From NCBI RefSeq assembly GCF_001429605.1, contig NZ_LMSS01000008.1, positions 1 through 64,000 of the forward strand: a stretch of DNA of 64,000 bases, written 5' to 3'. A program made the position numbers and the translations under genes. Positions within the stretch are counted from its first letter, which is position 1. Every line of letters starts with the position of its first letter. This stretch comes from Phycicoccus sp. Soil802 (GTDB lineage: Bacteria > Actinomycetota > Actinomycetes > Actinomycetales > Dermatophilaceae). This document shows, in pieces, positions 58,617 through 64,000 of this stretch. The notes beneath the pieces are model-generated. The model saw nothing but the letters and a program-made list of their open reading frames with translations. It was not told where the DNA came from and searched no databases.

Positions 58617-58919
58617 TCAACACTGACGGCAGTCGTGCGCATCAGCACCAACCCACGCATCCAGCCCAGCGCCGCCACCAGCGCCCGGGCGGTGTCCTTC
58701 TGCGAGCAGGTTCGCGCCGCACCCACGACCGAGTCGACCCGTCCCGGGGCTGCAGCATGGTCGCATTTCGCCACCCTGGTCACCGCTCTGGAGCTGCGCG
58801 GCAACGACATCACGGATGCCTGGCTGGCGGCGCAGGCGATCGAGCTCGACGCACACTTCGTCACCTTCGACCGCGGCTTCCAACGGTTCCCCGGCCTGCA
58901 CCTCACCGTCCTCGGCTAG
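58617..58919 (+). pseudogene. VapC-type PIN-domain toxin, 5'-truncated remnant
   Basis: About 100 codons resemble the C-terminal two-thirds of a VapC ribonuclease: TAVVRISTNPRI, then RGNDITDAWLAAQAIE with one active-site Asp, and HFVTFDRGFQRFPGL with the last. The N-terminal part with the first catalytic Asp is absent, and no antitoxin gene is adjacent. The similarity begins about 25 nt after the 47-bp palindrome and extends upstream of the first possible start (GTG 58635). Confidence 0.7.
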
Positions 58920-58934
58920 CAGCCACCACGGTGG

Positions 58935-58966
58935 GGTATGCCGCGTGGGCGACCACGCGGCATACC
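58935..58966. terminator. Hairpin made of two head-to-head GTATGCCGC motifs
   Basis: GGTATGCCGCGTGG (58935-58948) and CCACGCGGCATACC (58953-58966) are perfect 14-bp complements with a GCGA loop. It lies between the vapC remnant and menB. Each arm carries one copy of the repeated 9-mer (58936-58944 and 58957-58965). Confidence 0.7.
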
Positions 58967-58982
58967 TCGCCTCCGGCGCGGC

Positions 58983-58988
58983 TAGGCT
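58983..58988 (+). promoter_or_regulatory. Probable -10 element, leaderless menB transcript
   Basis: TAGGCT ends 7 nt before the GTG at 58996. It is only 16 nt after the preceding hairpin. Confidence 0.45.
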
Positions 58989-58995
58989 CGCGCAG

Positions 58996-59934
58996 GTGAG
59001 CGAGCAGCCAGTGGTGAGCCAGCCCTTCGACCGCGCCGCGTGGGACGCGGTGGAGGGTTTCGAGTTCACTGACATCACCTACCACCGGGCGCGCGAGGTG
59101 GGGGCGGTGCGGATCGCCTTCGACCGGCCTGAGGTGCTCAACGCGTTCCGCCCGCACACCGTCGACGAGCTGTACCAGGCCCTCGACCACGCGCGCCGCA
59201 CCCCCGATGTCGGGGTCGTGCTGATAACGGGCAACGGCCCGGGTCCGGAGGGATCGGGCAGCGCCGGCCAGTGGGCGTTCTGCTCGGGGGGCGACCAGCG
59301 GATCCGAGGCAGGTCGGGCTACCAGTACGCCGAGGGTGACACCGCGGACACCGTCGACCAGCGCCGGGTGAAGGCCGAGGGTGGCCGCCTGCACATCCTC
59401 GAGGTGCAGCGGCTCATCCGCACGATGCCGAAGGTGGTCATCGCCGTGGTCGGCGGGTGGGCTGCCGGTGGTGGCCATTCCCTGCACGTCGTGTGCGACC
59501 TCACGATCGCCAGCCGCGAGCACGCGCGGTTCAAGCAGACCGATGCCGACGTCGGCTCGTTCGACGGCGGCTACGGCTCGGCCTACCTCGCCAAGATGGT
59601 CGGCCAGAAGTTCGCCCGCGAGATCTTCTTCCTCGGCCGCACCTACACCGCCGACGACATGCACCGCATGGGCGCGGTCAACCTGGTCAGCGCGCACGCC
59701 GAGCTCGAGTCGGACGCACTGCAGGTCGCTCGCGAGATCATGGGCAAGAGCCCGCAGGCGCAGCGGATGCTCAAGTTCGCGTTCAACCTGCTCGACGACG
59801 GGCTGATGGGCCAGCAGGTCTTCGCGGGAGAGGCGACGCGACTGGCCTACATGACCGACGAGGCCCTGGAGGGCCGCGACCAGTTCCTCGAGAAGCGCGA
59901 CCCCGACTGGTCGCCGTACCCCTGGTACTTCTGA
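58996..59934 (+). CDS. menB: 1,4-Dihydroxy-2-naphthoyl-CoA synthase
   Basis: A 312-aa crotonase-fold enzyme that cyclises o-succinylbenzoyl-CoA. RIAFDRPEVLNAFRPHTVDEL (quoted in part), WAFCSGGDQRIRG, VVGGWAAGGGHSLHVVCDLT and the catalytic DADVGSFDGGYGSAYLAK region are conserved, and it ends DPDWSPYPWYF as in actinobacterial MenB. The GTG at 58996 gives the expected N terminus and leaderless spacing. Confidence 0.95.
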   Translation: MSEQPVVSQPFDRAAWDAVEGFEFTDITYHRAREVGAVRIAFDRPEVLNAFRPHTVDELYQALDHARRTPDVGVVLITGNGPGPEGSGSAGQWAFCSGGDQRIRGRSGYQYAEGDTADTVDQRRVKAEGGRLHILEVQRLIRTMPKVVIAVVGGWAAGGGHSLHVVCDLTIASREHARFKQTDADVGSFDGGYGSAYLAKMVGQKFAREIFFLGRTYTADDMHRMGAVNLVSAHAELESDALQVAREIMGKSPQAQRMLKFAFNLLDDGLMGQQVFAGEATRLAYMTDEALEGRDQFLEKRDPDWSPYPWYF

Positions 59935-60015
59935 TCCGCTGAACCGGACCACGGGTCTCAGCGCCAGGTGGCCATCACCCGGTAGGCGCCCAGGAACCGG
60001 TCCTGAACCACCACC

Positions 60016-60085
60016 GACTTGTTGCCACCTGCTGGTCACCGGACGCCGACTTTGGTGCTCGGTGAGGACCTGAGCGCAACAAGTC
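60016..60085. terminator. Symmetric imperfect inverted repeat between convergent genes
   Basis: GACTTGTTGC (60016-60025) and GCAACAAGTC (60076-60085) pair over 10 bp. A 10-by-10 internal loop is followed by an inner TCACCG/CGGTGA stem (60036-60041, 60060-60065). It lies between convergent menB and the 60543 gene, so it may end both. The remainder of 59935-60090 holds nothing recognised. Confidence 0.5.
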
Positions 60086-60090
60086 CAGCG

Positions 60091-60543
60091 TCAGCCGGAG
60101 CCGCCGAGGTCCACCTCAAAGGCCTCGTAGACCAGGTCGGCGCCGATCTGCCGGTGCCGCACCAGCTGGCCCATCAGGGTGGTGACCTCCTCGCGGAAGG
60201 CCGGTAGGTCCGCGATGGTCCCCCCGTGCTCCAGCACCGCGAGGTAGCCACCGATCGCCTCGGCATACCGCTCGTGCTCGCCGGTCAGCCGGTCGACCGC
60301 GGCGATCAACCGTGGCGCACCGTGCCGCACGCCGTCGTAGATCCCGCCGGGTCGCTCGGTCAGGTCGATGTGGTCACGGAAGTCGTGCGACAGCTCGGCC
60401 AGCGCGGCCCGCACCCGCTCGCGCCAGGCGCCACCGCGGGCGATCGGGGAGGCGAGCGCCTCGTCGACGGCCGCCACCGAGTCGCGCAGCTCACTGCGGT
60501 GGGCACGCACCCGCTCGATGTATGCCGCGAAGTCGGCGTCCAT
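60091..60543 (-). CDS. Conserved hypothetical helical protein, possibly hemerythrin-like
   Basis: A 150-aa all-helical protein. His and acidic residues recur at helix positions: LSHDFRDHIDLTE, TGEHERYAEAI and LVRHRQIGADLVYEAFEVD. This resembles the HHE pattern of hemerythrin-like domains, but the spacing is not exact, so the family is uncertain. The ATG at 60543 has GGGAGGTG upstream; another in-frame ATG at 60561 is possible. A GTATGCCGC copy encodes its AAY near the N terminus. Confidence 0.5.
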   Translation of the reverse strand: MDADFAAYIERVRAHRSELRDSVAAVDEALASPIARGGAWRERVRAALAELSHDFRDHIDLTERPGGIYDGVRHGAPRLIAAVDRLTGEHERYAEAIGGYLAVLEHGGTIADLPAFREEVTTLMGQLVRHRQIGADLVYEAFEVDLGGSG

Positions 60544-60624
60544 GGCACCTCCCGACCCCATCGTCCCGCCCCGGGTGAGCCCCGTCCAGCGGAGTCCGCG
60601 CACCGGTCGAGACCCCCAACACGG

Positions 60625-60693
60625 TCACCGGACGAGCCGCTCGAGGCCCAACGAGTCGGTCAGCACCTCCATCGCCTTCAGCACCAACTCCAT
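60625..60693 (-). CDS. Candidate 22-aa small protein
   Basis: An ATG at 60693 with GAGGAGGAC about 11 nt upstream opens a 22-codon frame, MELVLKAMEVLT then DSLGLERLVR. Every codon after the start ends in G or C, as in real genes here, and the peptide would form an amphipathic helix. Placed 82 nt upstream of the hypothetical gene on the same strand, it could be a leader peptide or free small protein. No family is recognised. The rest of the gap 60544-60797 shows only the menE promoter. Confidence 0.35.
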   Translation of the reverse strand: MELVLKAMEVLTDSLGLERLVR

Positions 60694-60785
60694 CTGACGT
60701 TCGTCCTCCTCTCATACCCCCTTCATGCCCGCTCCCGCCCCAGGGTTCGGTGCCAACCCGATCAGTATGGCCACGAACCCCGCAC

Positions 60786-60791
60786 TAGCCT
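60786..60791 (+). promoter_or_regulatory. Probable -10 element, leaderless menE transcript
   Basis: TAGCCT ends 6 nt before the GTG of menE at 60798, nearly the same arrangement as menB. Confidence 0.45.
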
Positions 60792-60797
60792 GAGCGC

Positions 60798-62006
60798 GTG
60801 ACGTCGCTGCGACCGCTGGCCATCGCTGCCGGCCCGGACGCGGTGGCCGCGATCCCGGTCCTGCGCAGGGCGCTGGACGGTGAGTTCGCCGTCCTCGCGT
60901 ATGCCGCCTCGTCGCCTCCGCCGCCGACCCCCGGCGACGCCGTCCCCGACGACGGCACCGCCCTGGTCGTCGGCACGTCCGGCTCGACCGGCAGCCCCAA
61001 GCTGGCGATGCTGCCGGCCACCGCGCTGTCCGCGAGCGCCACCGCGACCCACGACCGGCTGGGAGGTGCCGGCGCGTGGCTGCTGGCCATGCCTGCACAC
61101 CACATCGCCGGCGTGCAGGTGCTGCTGCGGTGCGTCGCGGCCGGCACCGAGCCCGGGTTCGTCGACCTGTCCGACGGGTTCACCCCCGACGCCTTCACCC
61201 GAGCGGCCACCACCTTCGCCACAACCACGGCCGAAGCCGGGGACGGGGCCGGCGCCGCCGCCCGCCGCTACACCGCCCTCGTGCCGACCCAGCTCGGGCG
61301 ACTGCTCGCCGACGAGTCCGCGACCGCCGCGCTGGCCGGGTTCGACGCCGTCCTCGTGGGGGGCGCCGCCAGCCCGCCGGCGCTCCTCGCCCGCGCAAGA
61401 GAGGCAGGGGTCCGGGCCGTCACGACCTATGGCATGAGCGAGACCTGCGGTGGCTGCGTCTACGACGGCGAGCCGCTGACCGGCACCACGGTCCGCGCCG
61501 ACCCCGACGGTCGGCTCCTGCTCGGCGGCCCGACCCTGGCCACCGGCTACCTCGGTCGCCCGGACCTGACGGACGCCGCGTACGTCACCGACGACGACGG
61601 GACCCGGCGGTTCCGCACCGACGACGTCGGGCACCGGGACGAGCAGGGTCGCTGGCACGTCGACGGCCGGCTCGACGACCTCATCACCACCGGCGGCCTC
61701 AAGGTCGCGCCCCGGCTCGTCGAGGAGGCCCTGACCACCCTGCCCGGGATCGCCGAGGCCGTGGTGGTCGGGACGCCCGACGACCAGTGGGGACAGGTCG
61801 TCAGCGCGGCGATCGTGCCAGCCCCCGATGCGCCGGGACCCGGCTCCGCGGCACCCACGGTGACGTCCCTGCGCGAGCAGCTGCGCGGCATACTCCCGCC
61901 GCACGCGCTGCCCCGACGGCTCCTGGTGCTGACCGCGATCCCGGTGCGCGGGCCGGGCAAGCCGGACCGGGTGGCGGTCGCTGATCGGTTCGCCGCCGAC
62001 GCGTGA
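60798..62006 (+). CDS. menE: o-Succinylbenzoate-CoA ligase
   Basis: A 402-aa adenylating enzyme, shorter than most of the superfamily, as is usual for actinobacterial MenE. The phosphate loop GTSGSTGSPKLAM is near residue 58. PAHHIAGVQVLLR, YGMSETCGGCVYDG, RTDDVGHRD and the C-terminal GKPDR, whose Lys catalyses adenylation, are present. Starts with GTG at 60798. A copy of GCGGCATAC is read out of the usual frame as Gly-Ile with the very rare ATA codon (61885-61893). Confidence 0.93.
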   Translation: MTSLRPLAIAAGPDAVAAIPVLRRALDGEFAVLAYAASSPPPPTPGDAVPDDGTALVVGTSGSTGSPKLAMLPATALSASATATHDRLGGAGAWLLAMPAHHIAGVQVLLRCVAAGTEPGFVDLSDGFTPDAFTRAATTFATTTAEAGDGAGAAARRYTALVPTQLGRLLADESATAALAGFDAVLVGGAASPPALLARAREAGVRAVTTYGMSETCGGCVYDGEPLTGTTVRADPDGRLLLGGPTLATGYLGRPDLTDAAYVTDDDGTRRFRTDDVGHRDEQGRWHVDGRLDDLITTGGLKVAPRLVEEALTTLPGIAEAVVVGTPDDQWGQVVSAAIVPAPDAPGPGSAAPTVTSLREQLRGILPPHALPRRLLVLTAIPVRGPGKPDRVAVADRFAADA

Positions 62007-62018
62007 CACCATGGGGTC

Positions 62019-62303
62019 ATGATCCGGCTGCTGCCCTGGCTGCTGACGATCGCGGTGACCGTCTACGCCGTGGTCGACTGCATCCAGACCGACGACGCGC
62101 AGGTCAGGGGCCTGCCCAAGTTGTTGTGGCTGTTGCTGATCCTGCTCTTCCCGATCGTCGGTGCGATCGCCTGGTTCATCGCCGGCCGGCCGCAGCGAGG
62201 CGCCGCCGGGCGCGGACCCGGGGGCGGGCCGCGTGGGCCATCTCACCGTCCGCCGCCCCCGCGTGGCCCCGACGACGACCCGGACTTCCTCCGTAGGCTC
62301 TGA
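62019..62303 (+). CDS. PLDc_N-domain membrane protein
   Basis: A 94-aa protein. Two hydrophobic helices (LLPWLLTIAVTVYAVVDCI, then LLWLLLILLFPIVGAIAWFI) separated by a short charged loop match the phospholipase D-nuclease N-terminal (PLDc_N) family, followed by a Pro/Gly/Arg-rich tail. It has no catalytic domain; function unknown. It lies between menE and menA on the same strand. Confidence 0.85.
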   Translation: MIRLLPWLLTIAVTVYAVVDCIQTDDAQVRGLPKLLWLLLILLFPIVGAIAWFIAGRPQRGAAGRGPGGGPRGPSHRPPPPRGPDDDPDFLRRL

Positions 62304-62371
62304 GCCTGACGACCCGTCGTCCGCACCACCCGCACCTGCCCGCACCACCTCGAGCGAGAACAGCACCCTCC

Positions 62372-63247
62372 ATGGCCACCCTGAACCAGTGGATCGCCGG
62401 CGCCCGCCCGCGCACCCTCCCCGCCGCCATCGCCCCCGTCGTCGTGGGGACCGCCGCCGCCGTCCCGCTGGACCGGGCGGACCTCGGGCTCGGCCTGCTG
62501 GCCCTCCTGGTGTCCGTCGGGCTGCAGGTCGGGGTCAACTACGCCAACGACTACTCCGACGGCATCCGCGGCACCGACGGCGAACGGGTTGGCCCGGTGC
62601 GGCTGGTCGGCCAGCACCTCGCCGACCCCGCGAACGTCAAGCTGATGGCGTTCGCGTTCTTCGGGTTCGCCGCGCTCGTCGGCCTGGCCCTGGTGGCCCT
62701 CAGCGAGGCCTGGGTGATGATCCCGCTCGGCGCGCTGGCCGTCCTCGCCGCGTGGAAGTACACCGGCGGTGCCAACCCCTACGGATACCGCGGGCTCGGT
62801 GAGGTCTACGTCTTCCTGTTCTTCGGGCTGATGGCCACCCTCGGCACGCTCTACACACAGGCCAAGGAGCTCAGCTGGGTCGGCGTCGCCGGGGCCGTCG
62901 GGGTCGGCGCCATCGCCTCGGCGATCCTCGTGGTCAACAACCTGCGCGACATCCCCACCGACCGGGAGAGCGGCAAGCTGACCCTCGCGGTCCGGCTCGG
63001 CGACAAGGGAACCCGCTGGTTCTACGCGCTGCTGGTCCTCATCGCGGTCGCGATGGTGGTCGTGGTTGCGCTCCAGCACCCGCTCGCCTGGCTCGCGGTC
63101 CTGTCGCTGGGGCTGCTCTGGAAGCCTTTCCAGGCGCTGCGCACCGGTGCCACCGGTCGTGACCTCGTGCCGGTGCTCGCCGCGACCGGCCTCTTCGAGG
63201 TCGGGTATGCCGTGCTGCTGGCCGTCGGGATCGCCTTCAGCGGCTGA
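62372..63247 (+). CDS. menA: 1,4-Dihydroxy-2-naphthoate polyprenyltransferase
   Basis: A 291-aa membrane prenyltransferase of about nine helices. GARPRTLPAAIAPV, the diphosphate motif NYANDYSDGIRGTD and the second Asp motif VNNLRDIPTDRESGK are the MenA signatures. It attaches the polyprenyl tail to the naphthoate, producing demethylmenaquinone for MenG. The ATG is 68 nt after the PLDc_N gene. Confidence 0.94.
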   Translation: MATLNQWIAGARPRTLPAAIAPVVVGTAAAVPLDRADLGLGLLALLVSVGLQVGVNYANDYSDGIRGTDGERVGPVRLVGQHLADPANVKLMAFAFFGFAALVGLALVALSEAWVMIPLGALAVLAAWKYTGGANPYGYRGLGEVYVFLFFGLMATLGTLYTQAKELSWVGVAGAVGVGAIASAILVVNNLRDIPTDRESGKLTLAVRLGDKGTRWFYALLVLIAVAMVVVVALQHPLAWLAVLSLGLLWKPFQALRTGATGRDLVPVLAATGLFEVGYAVLLAVGIAFSG

Positions 63248-63271
63248 GCCGGTCAGCAGCCAGCGGGTCGG

Positions 63272-63571
63272 TCAGCGGTACTCGACCGGTCCGCCGCGCT
63301 CGTCCTCGGCGTCCTCGGCCGCTTCGTCGGCGCCACTGACCGCCGGGGTGCCGGCCTGCTTGGCCGCCGCACGGCGTTCGATCCGCCGGGCCAGCTCGGC
63401 GGTGCTCTCCTCGCGGAACCGGGCGAGCACGAAGTAGGACAGCACCATCGAGATCAGCGCGCTGAGGACGAGCAGCATCCACTGCTGGTCCTGGTCACGC
63501 AGGCCGAGCAGCCACAGCAGCGAGAGCACGCCGAAGAAGATCAGCAGTCGCAGGACGGAGTAGCGCAGCAT
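63272..63571 (-). CDS. DUF4229 membrane protein
   Basis: A 99-aa protein with two N-terminal membrane helices (LRLLIFFGVLSLLWLLGL and LVLSALISMVLSYFVL) and a charged C-terminal tail. This matches DUF4229, a family common in actinobacteria between menA and cytochrome c biogenesis genes. Function unknown. Its ATG abuts the ccsB stop. Confidence 0.85.
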   Translation of the reverse strand: MLRYSVLRLLIFFGVLSLLWLLGLRDQDQQWMLLVLSALISMVLSYFVLARFREESTAELARRIERRAAAKQAGTPAVSGADEAAEDAEDERGGPVEYR

Positions 63572-64000
63572 CTACAGCCCCGAGTAGGAGTGCTGGCCGA
63601 CGAAGAACACGTTCACCACGGCGAAGTTGACGATGATGCAGGCGTAGCCCGCGAGAGCGATGTAGGTCGCGGTCTGGCGGCTGATGCCACTGGTCGCCCG
63701 CGAGTGCAGGTATGCCGCGTAGACGACCCAGATGACGAAGGTCCAGACCTCCTTCGGGTCCCAGTTCCAGTAGGACGCCCAGGCCTGGCGCGCCCAGATG
63801 GCGCCGGCGATGAGGGTGAACGTCCAGAGCGGGAAGGCGACGATGTGCAGGCTGTAGGCGGTCCGCTCGATCGCAGGGGTCTCGGGGAACCGGTCGAGCA
63901 CGCTGGCCCGCCCCGACCGCTCGAACGCGTCCTTGAGCAGGTAGACCACGCTCAGGGCGGCCCCGATCGTGAACACCGCGGTGGCCAGCGTGGCCACGGT
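63572..64000 (-). CDS. ccsB: Cytochrome c biogenesis protein CcsB (ResC), C-terminal part
   Basis: The gene runs off the right edge; about 142 C-terminal residues are visible. They include the haem-handling WWD-type motif SYWNWDPKEVWTFVIWVVYA and a conserved membrane His in YSLHIVAFPLWTF, plus four helices. CcsB with CcsA/ResB delivers haem to apocytochrome c outside the membrane. The last window bases are still coding. Confidence 0.9.
   Translation of the reverse strand, partial: TVATLATAVFTIGAALSVVYLLKDAFERSGRASVLDRFPETPAIERTAYSLHIVAFPLWTFTLIAGAIWARQAWASYWNWDPKEVWTFVIWVVYAAYLHSRATSGISRQTATYIALAGYACIIVNFAVVNVFFVGQHSYSGL

Noticed and set aside
60491-60715. A 74-codon minus-strand frame overlapping the hypothetical gene and the 22-aa frame
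   Set aside because: Its translation is low complexity and its codon third positions are poorer in G/C than those of the 22-aa frame in the same DNA.

Overview
The window is about 70% G+C with strong G/C third-position bias. GTG starts are common, many genes overlap by 4 nt (ATGA/GTGA), and several genes look leaderless. Menaquinone is the evident quinone, since menA, B, C, D, E, F, G and J are all present. Together with a KorAB 2-oxoglutarate:ferredoxin oxidoreductase, a 14-gene nuo operon and an SCO4226-type nickel protein, this points to an aerobic actinobacterium. Gene content and style recall the Intrasporangiaceae (Janibacter, Terrabacter, Knoellia, Phycicoccus relatives), but genus assignment is inference. 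No rRNA, tRNA, CRISPR array, complete insertion sequence or prophage was seen.

Layout. 1-1548: tail of a DUF222/HNH endonuclease, an Imm5-like protein and an alpha/beta hydrolase. 1682-6528: urease operon ureABC-ureF-ureG-ureD, without ureE, followed by a small nickel-binding protein. 6736-9773: korAB. 9798-13717: RarD-like permease, DinB protein, and a sugar-lactone oxidase/amino-acid deaminase pair. 13863-15887: Tat-exported PhoX phosphatase behind a PHO-box-like repeat. 16056-17057: polyprenyl diphosphate synthase. 17125-33280: complete nuoA-N operon on the minus strand. 33390-36934: menJ, menG and menF. 36941-37421: decayed HAD hydrolase. 37418-46709: L-arabinose locus (lacI-type regulator, araB, araD, araA and a ChvE/MmsA/MmsB-type importer) with two palindromic operators on its promoter. 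46809-48515: menD. 48552-50356: a WXG100-like protein with a lipase-fold protein. 50448-56680: a tightly coupled six-gene operon (ATP-grasp ligase, S51/cyanophycinase-like peptidase, two esterases, M20 dipeptidase, VOC protein). 56744-63247: menC, glutathione peroxidase, a vapC remnant, menB, menE and menA. The window ends in DUF4229 and the start of a cytochrome c biogenesis gene (ccsB).

How the genes fit together. The polyprenyl diphosphate synthase (isoprenoid tail), the Men enzymes (naphthoquinone head), MenA (joining), MenG (methylation) and MenJ (side-chain reduction) would together supply the quinone used by the NADH dehydrogenase encoded beside them. Urease and its nickel handling, arabinose catabolism and phosphate scavenging are self-contained modules with their own control sites.

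Main unexplained signals. (1) The 9-mer GTATGCCGC occurs at least 25 times on both strands. It sits in three reading frames, forces otherwise rare codons, and is paired head-to-head in an intergenic hairpin, which is the signature of DNA-uptake sequences in Neisseria and Pasteurellaceae. (2) The ATP-grasp/peptidase/esterase operon looks like a small undescribed peptide or amide pathway. (3) Several long inverted repeats, one a perfect 47-bp palindrome, lie in the gene gaps. All claims come from reading the sequence; no searches or computations were run.
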